From assembly GCA_963781265.1 (NCBI GenBank), contig CAWAFH010000001.1, positions 1-64,000 on the forward strand: a stretch of DNA of 64,000 nucleotides, read 5' to 3'. Shown here piece after piece: positions 43,646 to 52,354 of this stretch. The translations under genes and the position numbers were made by a program. This DNA is from WHSW01 sp963781265 (lineage in GTDB: Bacteria > Actinomycetota > Thermoleophilia > Solirubrobacterales > 70-9). Every line of letters begins with the position of its first letter. Within the stretch, counting starts at the first letter, position 1. The notes under the pieces are model-generated. The model searched no databases and had not been told where the DNA came from. It saw only the letters and a program-made list of their open reading frames with translations.

Positions 43646-44485
43646 GTGACGGCCAGGGAAGGTTCGTTCCGGTTCAACGGGCATCGGGTCGCCTATGCCG
43701 AGTACGGCGAGGGAGACCGCGCGCTGGTGCTCGCCCATGGACTGCTGATGAACCGGCACATGTACGACCGGCTCGCCCCGGCGATGGCGAAGCGCGGGAT
43801 CCGCGTGATCATCGTCGACCTGCTCGGCCACGGCGCCTCGGACAAGCCGACGGACATGCGCGCCTACAACATGCCCGCGTTCGGCGACCAGCTCGCCGCC
43901 CTGTGCGACCACCTGGACCTCGACCGCCCGGTCGTCGGCGGCACCTCGCTCGGCGCCAACGCCGCGCTCGAGCTGGCGACCCGCCACCCGCGCAAGGCGC
44001 GCGGGCTGTTGATCGAGATGCCCGTGCTCGACAACGCGCTGGTTGCCGCGGGGCTGATCTTCCTGCCGATCCTGCTGTCGCTGCGGGTCGCAAAGCCCGC
44101 CCTGCGCGGCGTCGCCGCGATCACCAACCGCATCCCCCGCACGCACTTCCTGGTCGACCTGCTGCTCGACTGGACCCGGCGCCCGCCCGAGGCCTCGGAG
44201 GCGGTCCTCGAGGGGATCCTGTTCGGCCGCACCGCGCCCCCGCGCGAGGAGCGCCAGCTGATCGGGGTGCCGGCGCTGGTGATCGGCCATCCGGCCGACC
44301 CGCTCCACCCGTTCACGGACTCCGACATGGTGGCCGAGGAGATCCCGCGGGCGCGCCTGGTCGACGCCGAATCGATCTTCGAGTGGCGCGTCCACCCGGG
44401 GCGCCTGGATGGCGAGCTGGCCGCCTTCATCGACGACGTTTACGCGTCCGAGCAGGCGGAGAACGCCGCTGGAGCAGCCGCCTGA
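43646..44485 (+). CDS. Alpha/beta hydrolase
   Basis: A 279-residue hydrolase: GHRVAYAEYGEGDRALVLAHGLL at the N-terminus, VDLLGHGASDKPTD, nucleophile elbow GGTSLGANAALEL (Ser). An Asp lies in GHPADPLHPF, and a His in WRVHPGRLDGE completes the triad. The insertion between strands 6 and 7 (LRVAKPALRGVAAITNRIPR) is a lid. The substrate is unknown. It starts at a GTG ten bases after metF. Confidence 0.85.
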   Translation: MTAREGSFRFNGHRVAYAEYGEGDRALVLAHGLLMNRHMYDRLAPAMAKRGIRVIIVDLLGHGASDKPTDMRAYNMPAFGDQLAALCDHLDLDRPVVGGTSLGANAALELATRHPRKARGLLIEMPVLDNALVAAGLIFLPILLSLRVAKPALRGVAAITNRIPRTHFLVDLLLDWTRRPPEASEAVLEGILFGRTAPPREERQLIGVPALVIGHPADPLHPFTDSDMVAEEIPRARLVDAESIFEWRVHPGRLDGELAAFIDDVYASEQAENAAGAAA

Positions 44486-44541
44486 GGCGCCGCGGTCGCC
44501 CTTGAGGGCGGCTGAAGGTTGTCCGCTACCCTGCGCCGTCG

Positions 44542-45306
44542 ATGTCGAGTAAGAGCGAACGTGAACGGCGCCGCGCAGAGCGCTTGGCCGCCGAGCAGGC
44601 GGCCGCCTCCTCCGAGCGCCGGCGGCTGATCCTCGGCTACGTAGTCGCCGGCGGGCTCGCGCTCGCGGTCGTCGTCGGCCTCGTGATCGTGCTCGCGTCC
44701 AGCGGCGGCGACAAGACCGCCCAGGTCAACGGCGAGGACATCCCCGAGGCGGCTCACATCCAGGTCAACAGCGGCTATCTGCACGACACGGCCCCGGATG
44801 GCCGCACCGGGACGCCGCCGCCGGCGATCCAGCAGGGCGACCTCAAGCTCGCCGCCAAGCAGGCCGGCTGCGAGCTCAAGCTCGACCTCCAGGACGAGGG
44901 CAACACGCACATCACCAAGGAGAGCGACATCCCGGACTACGGCACCAACCCGCCGACCTCGGGCAACCACAACCCTCAGCAGCTCGCCGACGGCGCCTAC
45001 AGCGAGATGCCGCAGGAGTGGTACTTCGTCCACTCGATGGAGCATGGCCGGATCGAGATCCAGTACTCGCCGGACCTCTCCGAGGAGGATCAGCTGGCGC
45101 TCAAGGGCGTCTTCGACCAGCTTCCCGACGGGACGCTGATGTTCCCGAACTCGAAGATGCCCTACGACGTCGCGGTCACCGCCTGGACCCAGCTGCTTGG
45201 TTGCCCCAAGTACGACGGCGCCGCGACCCTGGACGCGGTGCGCGATTTTCGCGACACCTACCGCGGCCTCGGCCCCGAGCCGCTGCCGATGACCGTCTCG
45301 GGCTGA
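44542..45306 (+). CDS. DUF3105-family membrane-anchored protein
   Basis: A 254-residue protein: charged N-terminal coil (SERERRRAERLAAEQAAAS), one membrane helix (LILGYVVAGGLALAVVVGLVIVL) and an extracellular DUF3105 domain. Its signature is IPDYGTNPPTSGNHNPQQLADG, followed by YFVHSMEHGRIEIQYSP. Two cysteines are far apart (AGCELK, LGCPKYD). Function is unknown; the conserved HSMEHG motif suggests a metal or active site. Confidence 0.85.
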   Translation: MSSKSERERRRAERLAAEQAAASSERRRLILGYVVAGGLALAVVVGLVIVLASSGGDKTAQVNGEDIPEAAHIQVNSGYLHDTAPDGRTGTPPPAIQQGDLKLAAKQAGCELKLDLQDEGNTHITKESDIPDYGTNPPTSGNHNPQQLADGAYSEMPQEWYFVHSMEHGRIEIQYSPDLSEEDQLALKGVFDQLPDGTLMFPNSKMPYDVAVTAWTQLLGCPKYDGAATLDAVRDFRDTYRGLGPEPLPMTVSG

Positions 45307-45407
45307 ATTCTCCCAGTCGCAGCGCAAGCGGCTTGACCGCCGGCCTCGACCTGCAAACCTGACTCCGAGGGCGAAGCTTCGCCCGGCGAGGCGTGTTGGA
45401 GATCTTG

Positions 45408-46616
45408 ATGCGGCGAATCCGATTGCGACACCTGCTGCCCGCGGCGATCCTCGCCGCGTCCGCCTGGGTGGCGGCACCGGCGCTCAGCTCGCAGCCATAC
45501 GTGCCCGGAGCGGTCGACTTCGAGCAGCGACTCGGAGCGGTCGAGCCGGCGGCCGGTCTCCCACCGGCGAAGCTCCAGCGATCCGCGAAGCGGCTCGGCA
45601 ACGGCCCGGTCAGCTATCGCTCCGCTCCGATCGAGGCGCCTGCTCGCTTCGACCTCGCCGGCCTCGCGGGCGAGCTGCGCCCGCTCGAGCTGCGCGCTCG
45701 CGACGACGGCGGCGGGTGGAGCGAATGGGTCGAGGCCGAGGACGGCAACCCGGTGTACTTCGGCGGCGCCGACGAGCTGCAGCTGCGCGCTCGCGGCTGG
45801 CGGCCGTCGGGCACGCTGCACTACGTCAACGTCTCCGGCACCACGAGCACCGCCTCCGGCCTGCTCAACGGCGCCCGCACCGCGATCAACTCCGCGTTCA
45901 TGAGCGCCACCTCGGTGCTCGAGCCGGCCACCGCCGACGCGGCCCTGACCCAGCCCGCGATCGTCACCCGCGCCGATTGGGGAGCCAACCTCGCCCGCGG
46001 TGGCTGCCCGCCGCGTGAGGACCCGCAGTACGGGACGGTGAAGGCGGGCGTGATCCATCACACGGTCAGCGCGAACGACTACACCGAGGCCGAGGCGCCG
46101 GGGATCGTCCTCGGCATCTGCCGCTACCACCGGAACGCGAACGGCTGGAACGACATCGGCTACCAGGCGCTCGTCGACCGCTTCGGCAACATCTACCAGG
46201 GGCGGGCGGGCGGGATCCGCAAGGCCGTGATCGGCGCTCAGGCCCAGGGCTTCAACGCCCAGACCACCGCGGTCGCGTCGATCGGCACCCACACGAAGGA
46301 GGCGCCGACCCAGGCGGCGACCAAGGCGATCGTCAACTACCTCGCCTGGAAGCTGTCCGTCCATCGCCTCACCGCCACCGGCAAGACCACGCTGACCTCG
46401 GCCGGCGGCGACCTGAGCCGCTATCCCGCCGGGCGCCGGGTGCGCCTCAACAAGGTGATCGGTCACGGCACCGTCGGCCTCACCGCCTGCCCGGGCGACG
46501 TGCTCGCGGCCATGATCCCGCAGATCCGGCGCCGGATCCAGGCGCGGATCGACCGCTTCGGCGGCGTCACCGAGCCGCCGACCGAGCCGGACGGCGGCGG
46601 CGTGACGCCGAAGTAG
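45408..46616 (+). CDS. N-acetylmuramoyl-L-alanine amidase, PGRP type
   Basis: A 402-residue exported amidase. The signal peptide is LLPAAILAASAWVAAPALS. A beta-rich region of about 150 residues follows, then the Amidase_2/PGRP domain: ITRADWGANLARGGCPPRE, zinc ligands His in AGVIHHTVSAND and His/Cys in VIGHGTVGLTACPGDV, plus NDIGYQALVDRFGNIYQGR. It cuts peptide stems from peptidoglycan. The ATG at 45408 is preferred to a TTG five codons upstream. The following gene is convergent. Confidence 0.9.
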   Translation: MRRIRLRHLLPAAILAASAWVAAPALSSQPYVPGAVDFEQRLGAVEPAAGLPPAKLQRSAKRLGNGPVSYRSAPIEAPARFDLAGLAGELRPLELRARDDGGGWSEWVEAEDGNPVYFGGADELQLRARGWRPSGTLHYVNVSGTTSTASGLLNGARTAINSAFMSATSVLEPATADAALTQPAIVTRADWGANLARGGCPPREDPQYGTVKAGVIHHTVSANDYTEAEAPGIVLGICRYHRNANGWNDIGYQALVDRFGNIYQGRAGGIRKAVIGAQAQGFNAQTTAVASIGTHTKEAPTQAATKAIVNYLAWKLSVHRLTATGKTTLTSAGGDLSRYPAGRRVRLNKVIGHGTVGLTACPGDVLAAMIPQIRRRIQARIDRFGGVTEPPTEPDGGGVTPK

Positions 46617-46621
46617 CTCGG

Positions 46622-47551
46622 CTACGCCCGATAGGCGGGGAAGAAGCCGCCGGGGTCACGGTCGCCCGCGAGCTCGGCGTAGGCGTCCGGGTCGCAGACG
46701 ATCTCGTGGGTCGAGAAGGCGAGCTCGGAGTTCGCGAAGCCGCGCTTGAACGCCTCGAGCCCGTCGCCGGCGGCGAGGCCGCCGCCGAGGTTGAGGGGCA
46801 GCTCGAGCTCGTCCGCGAGGTCGAGCATCTCGACGACGACGTTCTTGAACGGCGAGGCATCGCGGGCGTGGTCGGCGGTGCCCCCGAGGTAGTAGTGGAG
46901 GATCCCGTCGCTGACCGCCGCGATCGCCGCCGCGCCGACCTCGCGCTCGCGGCGGGCGACCAGCAGCCAGCTGCGCTCGAAGGAGAGCACCGCGTCGAAA
47001 TAGTCGCGGGCGAAGGCGTAGCGCTCCGCGGCGCCGGCTCGGCGCATCGTCTGCTCGTAGGCGAGGGCGAACGCGTCGCGGTCGGCGGCCGCGCTGGCAG
47101 GGCCCGGCGCCGCCTCGACGGCCCACCCGGCGCGAGCGTTGGCCCGCACCTGCTCGGCGAGCCGCGCGCGCACCCGGCGCTCGAGCGCCGGGTCGTGGAC
47201 CTGCACCTTCGAGCGCTCGCGCGCGCCGCCCAACCAGGGCTCGGCGGCCAGACGCTCGCGGCCGAAGACGCTGACCAGCCCGGTCGCGCTCCAGTCGACC
47301 TCGCCCGGCGCCGGCGCCGGGCCGGGGCCGATCACGACGCCGCCGGGATAGGCGTACGGGGAGATGGCGTCGATGCGCGGCGCGTCGAGCTCGCGCACGA
47401 TCAGCGGCACCAGCGCCGTGCGCTCGTCGGACTCGATCCGCAGCGTGTGCGTCGCGCCCTCCGCCGCCAGGAACTGGGGCGAGCGAAAGAACTCGTCGCC
47501 CGACGCCGCAGCGCCTCCGTCGGCGACGAGCGCCGCGGTCGCTAGTCCCAC
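46622..47551 (-). CDS. FemAB/GNAT-like acyltransferase
   Basis: A 309-residue protein with a FemAB-like double GNAT fold: DAISPYAYPGGVVIGPGP near the N-terminus. In the C-terminal half come RRAGAAERYAFARDYFDAVL, VGAAAIAAVSDGILHYYLGGT, the anchor ASPFKNVVVEMLDLADEL and GDGLEAFKRGFAN. Such proteins add amino acids to cell-wall precursors or acylate polysaccharide; placement beside the exopolysaccharide genes favours the second. The GTG at 47551 lies inside the end of the GNAT gene (ten-base overlap). Confidence 0.78.
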   Translation of the reverse strand: MGLATAALVADGGAAASGDEFFRSPQFLAAEGATHTLRIESDERTALVPLIVRELDAPRIDAISPYAYPGGVVIGPGPAPAPGEVDWSATGLVSVFGRERLAAEPWLGGARERSKVQVHDPALERRVRARLAEQVRANARAGWAVEAAPGPASAAADRDAFALAYEQTMRRAGAAERYAFARDYFDAVLSFERSWLLVARREREVGAAAIAAVSDGILHYYLGGTADHARDASPFKNVVVEMLDLADELELPLNLGGGLAAGDGLEAFKRGFANSELAFSTHEIVCDPDAYAELAGDRDPGGFFPAYRA

Positions 47552-48069
47552 CCGGTGAAGTCCTCGGGCAACAGGCCCCACACCTGGTTGTCGACCGCCT
47601 CCGCGCCGCGGCGGATCGCCTTGCGCATGACTCCCTCGCAGCGGAAGCCGAGGTAGGTGACGACCTTCTGCGCCGCCTCGTTGGTCGCGGGGATCTCGGC
47701 GTGGATCCGGTGGGCCTCGTAGTCGGCGAACGCACGGTTGCACGCCTGGCGCTCGGCCTCACGGGCGACCCCCTTGCCCCACGCCCCGGGGTCGCCGACC
47801 AGCACGGCCAGCTCGGGCCCGAGCTGGCGCTCGAGGCCGAACAGGGCGACGAAGCCGACCGCCGTGTCGTCGCCGTCGATCGTGATCGCCCACTTGCGGT
47901 CCTCGGACGTGTCGGTCGCCCGCTCGACCCAGCCCGCCGCATGATCGAGCGTGAACGACGCGCGGCTGCCGACGAGGTCGGCGGTCACCCGCTCGTCGTT
48001 GAACCAGCGGTGGACCGCCTCGGCGTCGTCGGGGCGGAAGTCGCGGAGCTTCACCTCGGCTCGGGGCAC
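47542..48069 (-). CDS. GNAT-family acetyltransferase, RimJ/RimL-like
   Basis: A 175-residue acetyltransferase: LRDFRPDDAEAVHRWFND, the acetyl-CoA loop VGDPGAWGKGVAREAERQACNRAF, EIPATNEAAQKVVTYLGFRCEGV and a typical C-terminus. It may acetylate a sugar or a protein N-terminus. It lies ten bases after the sugar transferase gene, in the same transcript, so modification of a sugar residue of the polysaccharide is a reasonable guess. Confidence 0.82.
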   Translation of the reverse strand: MPRAEVKLRDFRPDDAEAVHRWFNDERVTADLVGSRASFTLDHAAGWVERATDTSEDRKWAITIDGDDTAVGFVALFGLERQLGPELAVLVGDPGAWGKGVAREAERQACNRAFADYEAHRIHAEIPATNEAAQKVVTYLGFRCEGVMRKAIRRGAEAVDNQVWGLLPEDFTGWD

Positions 48070-48079
48070 GGGCGCAACG

Positions 48080-48661
48080 CTACCCGTAGAGGCCGTGGCC
48101 GGTGATCAGCAGGCGGGCGGTGCGGGCGAGGATGCGCAGGTCGAGCGCCGGCGTCCGGTGCTCGACGTACCAGACGTCGAGCTCGATCCGCTCGTCCCAC
48201 GGGATCCCCGCACGGCCGTTGACCTGCGCCCAGCCGGTGAGCCCGGGCTTGACGTCGAGGCGGCGGCGCTGATGCGCCGTGTAGCCGTCGACCTGGGCGG
48301 CGAGGGTTGGCCGCGGCCCGACGATCGCCATCTCGCCGCGGACCACGTTCACGAGGTTTGGCAGCTCGTCGAGCGAGAAGCGCCGCAGGAAGTCGCCGGC
48401 CCGGGTCACGCGTGGGTCGCCGGCGAGCACCGGGGTGCCGACCCCGACCGGGTCGTTGCCGGCGTGCATCGTGCGCAGCTTGTAGAGCTCGAACTCGATC
48501 CCGTCGCGGCCCACCCGCCGGGCGCGGTAGAGCACCGGCCCGCGCGAGTCGAGCTTGATCGCGAGCGCCGCGATCGCCAGCACCGGCGCCGAGACGACCA
48601 GGGCGACGATCGCGATCGCGACGTCCAGCCACCGCGGCAGGCCTCGCGAGCGGCGGCTCAT
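48080..48661 (-). CDS. Initiating sugar-phosphate transferase (PGT family)
   Basis: A 193-residue phosphoglycosyltransferase: one N-terminal helix (DVAIAIVALVVSAPVLAIAALAIKLDSRGP), then the PGT core YRARRVGRDGIEFELYKLRTM, RAGDFLRRFSLDELPNLVNV and GPRPTL, then PGLTGWAQVNGRAG. It transfers a sugar phosphate to undecaprenyl phosphate, the first step in building the lipid-linked repeat unit. Being short and without the WcaJ-type N-terminal half, it resembles PglC. ATGA overlap with the upstream glycosyltransferase. Confidence 0.9.
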   Translation of the reverse strand: MSRRSRGLPRWLDVAIAIVALVVSAPVLAIAALAIKLDSRGPVLYRARRVGRDGIEFELYKLRTMHAGNDPVGVGTPVLAGDPRVTRAGDFLRRFSLDELPNLVNVVRGEMAIVGPRPTLAAQVDGYTAHQRRRLDVKPGLTGWAQVNGRAGIPWDERIELDVWYVEHRTPALDLRILARTARLLITGHGLYG

Positions 48662-49776
48662 CTCGTCCCCTCCGCCTTCTCCCAGGCCCCCGGCGTGCCG
48701 CCGCGCATGCGGTCCCAGAGGCCGGCGGCGATCGAGGCCGTCATCAGCACGTAATAGCGGGCGATCCGCAACGGGGCCAGCGGGAGCGGGCCCGCGAGGG
48801 CCGCGGCGAGCAACAGCGCGAGCTGCGCGGCGAGCGTGATCGCGTAGACCGTCCCGGCGTCGAGCAGGGCCAGGTTCGTGACCAGGGCGATCAGGTGCAG
48901 GAACGGCGACGCGTAGCGCAGCAGCCGGTGGCTGGCGATCTCGAACCCGTAGGCGAGCCCGTAGCCGCGCGGGTCGATCATCCCGTCGCCGACCACCTCG
49001 TCCCAGATCCCCAGCATCATCCGGCGCTTGCGGGCGAACTCGCCCTCCGTCGTCGCGACCATCTTCTCCTCCGAGATCGCCCCAGGCGCGTAGACGGAGC
49101 GCAGGCCGCGCTTCGCGAGCATGAACGGGAACGAGAGGTCGTGGCTGGAGGCGGGCCCGAGCGGGATGTAGGCGGACGCCCGGACCGCGTAGATCGCGCC
49201 GTTGCCCGCGGTGATCCCGGCGAGGGCCGACTCGCGCTTGCGGATCGCCAGCTCGTAGCGCCAGTAGGCGCCCTCCTGATTGGTGCCCCCCTGGTCGAGC
49301 AGCCGCGCCTGTCCGCTGACGTAGCCGACCTCCGGGTTGGCGAACGGCGCGACGAGCTCGCGCAGCGCGTCAGCGTGCCAGGTCGCGTTCGCGTCGCTGA
49401 AGGCGAGCAGCTCGCCGCCCGCGCGCTCGGCGGCGGCGTTCTGTGCGAGCAGCTTGCCGCCGCGCTCGAGCTCGAGCACCAGGTCGGCGCCCGCCTCGCG
49501 GGCGAGCGCCGCGGTGCGGTCGGCGGACGCGTCGTCGGCGACGATCACCTCGAGCAGTTCCCGCGGATAGTCGAGCGCGAGGGCGTTGGCAACCTTGGCG
49601 GCGATCACCTCCGCCTCGTCGTGGGCGGCGATGATCAGCGACACCGACGGCAGCTCGGCCGGCGGCGCAGCGGCGGGCCGCCCGCGGGCGAAGGCGAGCA
49701 GCAACAGCGGGTAGCCGAGGTGGGTGTAAACGAGCAGCCCCACCGAGGCCCAGAAGAGAATCTCGAGCACGACCAT
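48658..49776 (-). CDS. Family 2 glycosyltransferase, membrane-anchored
   Basis: A 372-residue GT-A enzyme. N-terminal helix FWASVGLLVYTHLGYPLLLLAF, catalytic core SVSLIIAAHDEAEVIAAKVANA, VIVADDASADRTA (DxD-like) and GELLAFSDANATW. Then AGNGAIYAVRASAY and the acceptor site EEKMVATTEGEFARKRRMMLG. Two or three helices at the C-terminus follow. It adds a sugar on the cytosolic face. The stop overlaps the sugar transferase start as ATGA. Confidence 0.9.
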   Translation of the reverse strand: MVVLEILFWASVGLLVYTHLGYPLLLLAFARGRPAAAPPAELPSVSLIIAAHDEAEVIAAKVANALALDYPRELLEVIVADDASADRTAALAREAGADLVLELERGGKLLAQNAAAERAGGELLAFSDANATWHADALRELVAPFANPEVGYVSGQARLLDQGGTNQEGAYWRYELAIRKRESALAGITAGNGAIYAVRASAYIPLGPASSHDLSFPFMLAKRGLRSVYAPGAISEEKMVATTEGEFARKRRMMLGIWDEVVGDGMIDPRGYGLAYGFEIASHRLLRYASPFLHLIALVTNLALLDAGTVYAITLAAQLALLLAAALAGPLPLAPLRIARYYVLMTASIAAGLWDRMRGGTPGAWEKAEGTR

Positions 49777-49784
49777 CGCGCCGA

Positions 49785-50888
49785 TTATCGGCCCACGAGC
49801 CCGCGATAGACCTCGAGCGTGCGCGCGGCGACCTGGTCCCAGGAGTACTCGCCGGCCGCCGCGCGCGCCGCGGCGGCGGCGAGGCGCTCGCGGGCCGCGG
49901 GATCGCCGAGCAGCTCCTCGAGCGCCTCGGCGAGCGACGCGGGATCCCCGGGGGCGACCAGGCGGAGCGCTTCGTCGCGCTCGCCGACCTCGGTGAAGCC
50001 GCCAACCGCGCTGGCGACGATCGGCCTGCCGAAGGCGAGCGCCGTGTACAGGACGCCGGACTGCTCGATCGCGCGGTAGGGCAGCGCGACGATGTCGGCG
50101 CGGCGAAAGAAGGCCGGGATCTCCGGGTCGGTGACGAAGCGATCGACGAACCGGACGGTCGCCCGGCACCGCTCGGCGAGTCGGCGCAGCGGCGTCAGGT
50201 CCATCCGCGGCATCCCCACCACCCAGAGCTCGGCGCCGTCGATTCCGGCGAAGGCCTCGAGCAGCACGTCGACGCCCTTGTAGGGGCGCACGAGGCCGAA
50301 GCACAGGACGACCGGGCCCTCGACCGCGGCGAGCTCGACCGGCAAGGGCACCTCGTCCTCCTGGTGGGTCAGGTGCTCGAACGCGCCGTGGGCGATCCGG
50401 TGGACGCGGGTCGGGTCGCTCACCAGGTCGCGCAGCTCCGCCGCCCCGTGCTCGGAGTGCGCGATCACGGCGTCCATGCGATCGAGCAGGGCGCGCTGGC
50501 GGCGCCGCGCTCGCGCGGAAGCCGGGAGCGGGTAATGGACCGTGAAGGCCCGCGGGCGCTTCGGCAGCAGGTAGCGGTCGACGTCGGGGACGCTGAGCCA
50601 CTGGAGGTGGACGAGGTCCGCGGCCGCGGCGTGGGTTCGCATGCGCCGCATCCCCGGGACGTGCTCGGCGAGCCGCAGCCCGCGGCGCGCCGGCGCCTCG
50701 AGGCCGCGGCCGGTCGAGCGGCGGTAGAAGAGCTCGGTCACCTCATAGCCGTCGACGGCCGGCACCGGCCCGTACTCGAACCGGCTCGTGACGAGTTCGA
50801 CCGCGACGCCGGCGCGGGCGAGCGCCGCGCAGAGGGCGCGGTCGTACGGCGGCGTGAAGGCCGGGGGATCGACGATCTGGACTCGCAT
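49785..50888 (-). CDS. Family 4-like glycosyltransferase (GT-B)
   Basis: A 367-residue GT-B enzyme: N-terminal domain with VDPPAFTPPYDRALCAALARAG, then HLQWLSVPDVDRYLLPKRPRAF, the linker VVLCFGLVRPYKGVDVLLEAFAG and the nucleotide-sugar site YRAIEQSGVLYTALAFGRPIVAS ending with E-x7-E-like SLAEALEELLG. Retaining mechanism expected. Donor unknown. Eight bases upstream of the GT2 gene; divergent from the next GT2 gene by 17 bases. Confidence 0.88.
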   Translation of the reverse strand: MRVQIVDPPAFTPPYDRALCAALARAGVAVELVTSRFEYGPVPAVDGYEVTELFYRRSTGRGLEAPARRGLRLAEHVPGMRRMRTHAAAADLVHLQWLSVPDVDRYLLPKRPRAFTVHYPLPASARARRRQRALLDRMDAVIAHSEHGAAELRDLVSDPTRVHRIAHGAFEHLTHQEDEVPLPVELAAVEGPVVLCFGLVRPYKGVDVLLEAFAGIDGAELWVVGMPRMDLTPLRRLAERCRATVRFVDRFVTDPEIPAFFRRADIVALPYRAIEQSGVLYTALAFGRPIVASAVGGFTEVGERDEALRLVAPGDPASLAEALEELLGDPAARERLAAAAARAAAGEYSWDQVAARTLEVYRGLVGR

Positions 50889-50905
50889 CGAGGACGATTG
50901 TTCCG

Positions 50906-51862
50906 ATGGACCTCAGCTATTGCGTCGTGAACACGAACGGGCGCGAGCTTCTGCTCGCCTGCCTGCGCTCGATTCGCGACCACGGGCCGGTCGATCTCGA
51001 GGTCGAGGTGCTCGTCTACGACAACGCGTCGGATGACGGTTCGGCCGCCGCGGTCGAGGCCTGGAACGCCTCCTCCGACGGCCTCGGCGAGCGTCTCCGC
51101 CTGCTGCGCGGCGAGCGGCGCGAGGGCAAGGCGGCGCTCGATAGCGCCCTGCTCGAGGCGGCGAGCGGCGAGCTGTGCCTGCTGCTCAACGAGGACTCGG
51201 AGCTGCGGCCCGGCGCGGTCGAGGCGCTGATCGGGGCGCTGCGGGCCGACCCGGGAGCGGGCGCCGCGGGCGCCGCGCTGCTCGACCCCGACGGCGTCGC
51301 GCAGCCCTGCGCCTGGCGGCTTCCCGGCCTCGGGACGTCGCTCGCGTCGGCGCTGTTCTTGCATCGGGTGCTCGTTACCGAGAGCGGCGGCGAGCGGGCC
51401 CGCGAGGTCGGTTGGGTGCAATCGGCGGCGATGCTGGTGCGACGCGAGGCGGCGGCCGCGGTCGGCTACCTCGACCCGGCGTTCTTCGTCTACTCGGACG
51501 AGACCGACTTCTGCAAACGGCTGCGCGACGCGGGCTGGCGGATCCTCCACGTGCCGAGCGCCACCGTCATCCATCACGAGCAGCTGGCGACCGACCTGGC
51601 GGCGCGCGACCGGCGGATCGTCGAGTTTCACCGCGGCCGCGACCTCTATCTGCGAAAGCACCGCGGCGACGCGGTTGCGCTCGTCTGCCGGCCGCTCAAC
51701 GCCTGGCCCTACGCGGTGCGGGCGCTCGCCGCCGTGCTGCTGCCGCGCCACGACCCCCGCCTGTACCTCGCGCACGCGCGGCAGGCGCTGCGGCCCGGTG
51801 AGGGCGAAGGGCTCCGCGAGGCGGCGGCGGCCTACAACGCCGTGCGGTCGCGGCGCAGCTGA
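50906..51862 (+). CDS. Family 2 glycosyltransferase (rhamnosyltransferase-like)
   Basis: A 318-residue GT-A enzyme: DLSYCVVNTNGRELLLACLRSI, VLVYDNASDDGSAAAVEA, LCLLLNEDSELRPGAVEAL (DxD-like), AAMLVRREAAAAVGYLDPAFFVYSDETDFCKRLRDAGW. It resembles WsaF/Rha transferases that add rhamnose. It is divergent from the GT4 gene with only 17 bases between the starts, so the two promoters must lie inside coding DNA or overlap. The last 31 bases overlap the convergent DUF4383 gene. Confidence 0.88.
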   Translation: MDLSYCVVNTNGRELLLACLRSIRDHGPVDLEVEVLVYDNASDDGSAAAVEAWNASSDGLGERLRLLRGERREGKAALDSALLEAASGELCLLLNEDSELRPGAVEALIGALRADPGAGAAGAALLDPDGVAQPCAWRLPGLGTSLASALFLHRVLVTESGGERAREVGWVQSAAMLVRREAAAAVGYLDPAFFVYSDETDFCKRLRDAGWRILHVPSATVIHHEQLATDLAARDRRIVEFHRGRDLYLRKHRGDAVALVCRPLNAWPYAVRALAAVLLPRHDPRLYLAHARQALRPGEGEGLREAAAAYNAVRSRRS

Positions 51863-52287
51863 ACCGCGCCGACCACCGCGAACAGCGCGCCGGTCGCGAG
51901 GTGCAGCACCGCGTCGCGCTCGTTGTTCGGGAAGCTGAACACGTACGCGGGCTCCGTGCTCGCGAGGGCCCAGACGCCGGTGACGATCAACGCCCCGGAG
52001 GCCGCGAACGCGTACAGGAGCGCCCACCCCGGGCGGGTCGCGAAGATCAGGCCGGGGCCGAACAGCAGCAGGCCGGAGAGCGCGTGGACGCCGTTGAAGT
52101 CGACCCAGAGGACGGTCTCGGTCGCCGCGCCGTCGCCGAAGTCGAAGCTCGGCTCGGCGACGAAGCCGGCCAGGGCCCAGCCGAGCTGGAGGACGCAGAT
52201 CCCCAGCACCCACTTCTGGGCCAGGGTCCAGGAGCCGGCCGAGGTGGCGTTGAGCGAGGCTCGGGCCGGCTGGGCGGGCGCTGACAT
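51832..52287 (-). CDS. DUF4383-family membrane protein
   Basis: A 151-residue protein with four helices: LAQKWVLGICVLQLGWALAGFV, FNGVHALSGLLLFGPGLIFAT, ALLYAFAASGALIVTGVWAL and AVLHLATGALFAVVGAVQL. The NGVHALSGL and NERDAVLHLATG motifs are DUF4383 signatures. Function is unknown. It is divergent from the TetR gene, with a perfect inverted repeat between them, and is probably the target of that repressor. I chose the second ATG-type codon (52287). Confidence 0.82.
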   Translation of the reverse strand: MSAPAQPARASLNATSAGSWTLAQKWVLGICVLQLGWALAGFVAEPSFDFGDGAATETVLWVDFNGVHALSGLLLFGPGLIFATRPGWALLYAFAASGALIVTGVWALASTEPAYVFSFPNNERDAVLHLATGALFAVVGAVQLRRDRTAL

Positions 52288-52313
52288 CACAGCTCCTTCT
52301 CGTCGGCGGCGAC

Positions 52314-52341
52314 GACTAACCTAACGGTCACTAGGTTAGTC
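52314..52341 (+). promoter_or_regulatory. TetR operator: perfect 10-base inverted repeat
   Basis: GACTAACCTA and TAGGTTAGTC are exact inverted copies separated by eight bases. They lie between the divergent DUF4383 and TetR genes, 14 bases before the TetR start. An AT-rich, perfect inverted repeat in GC-rich DNA next to a TetR gene is the expected operator; binding is not shown by the sequence alone. Confidence 0.75.
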
Positions 52342-52354
52342 CAATGAGGCTTCG

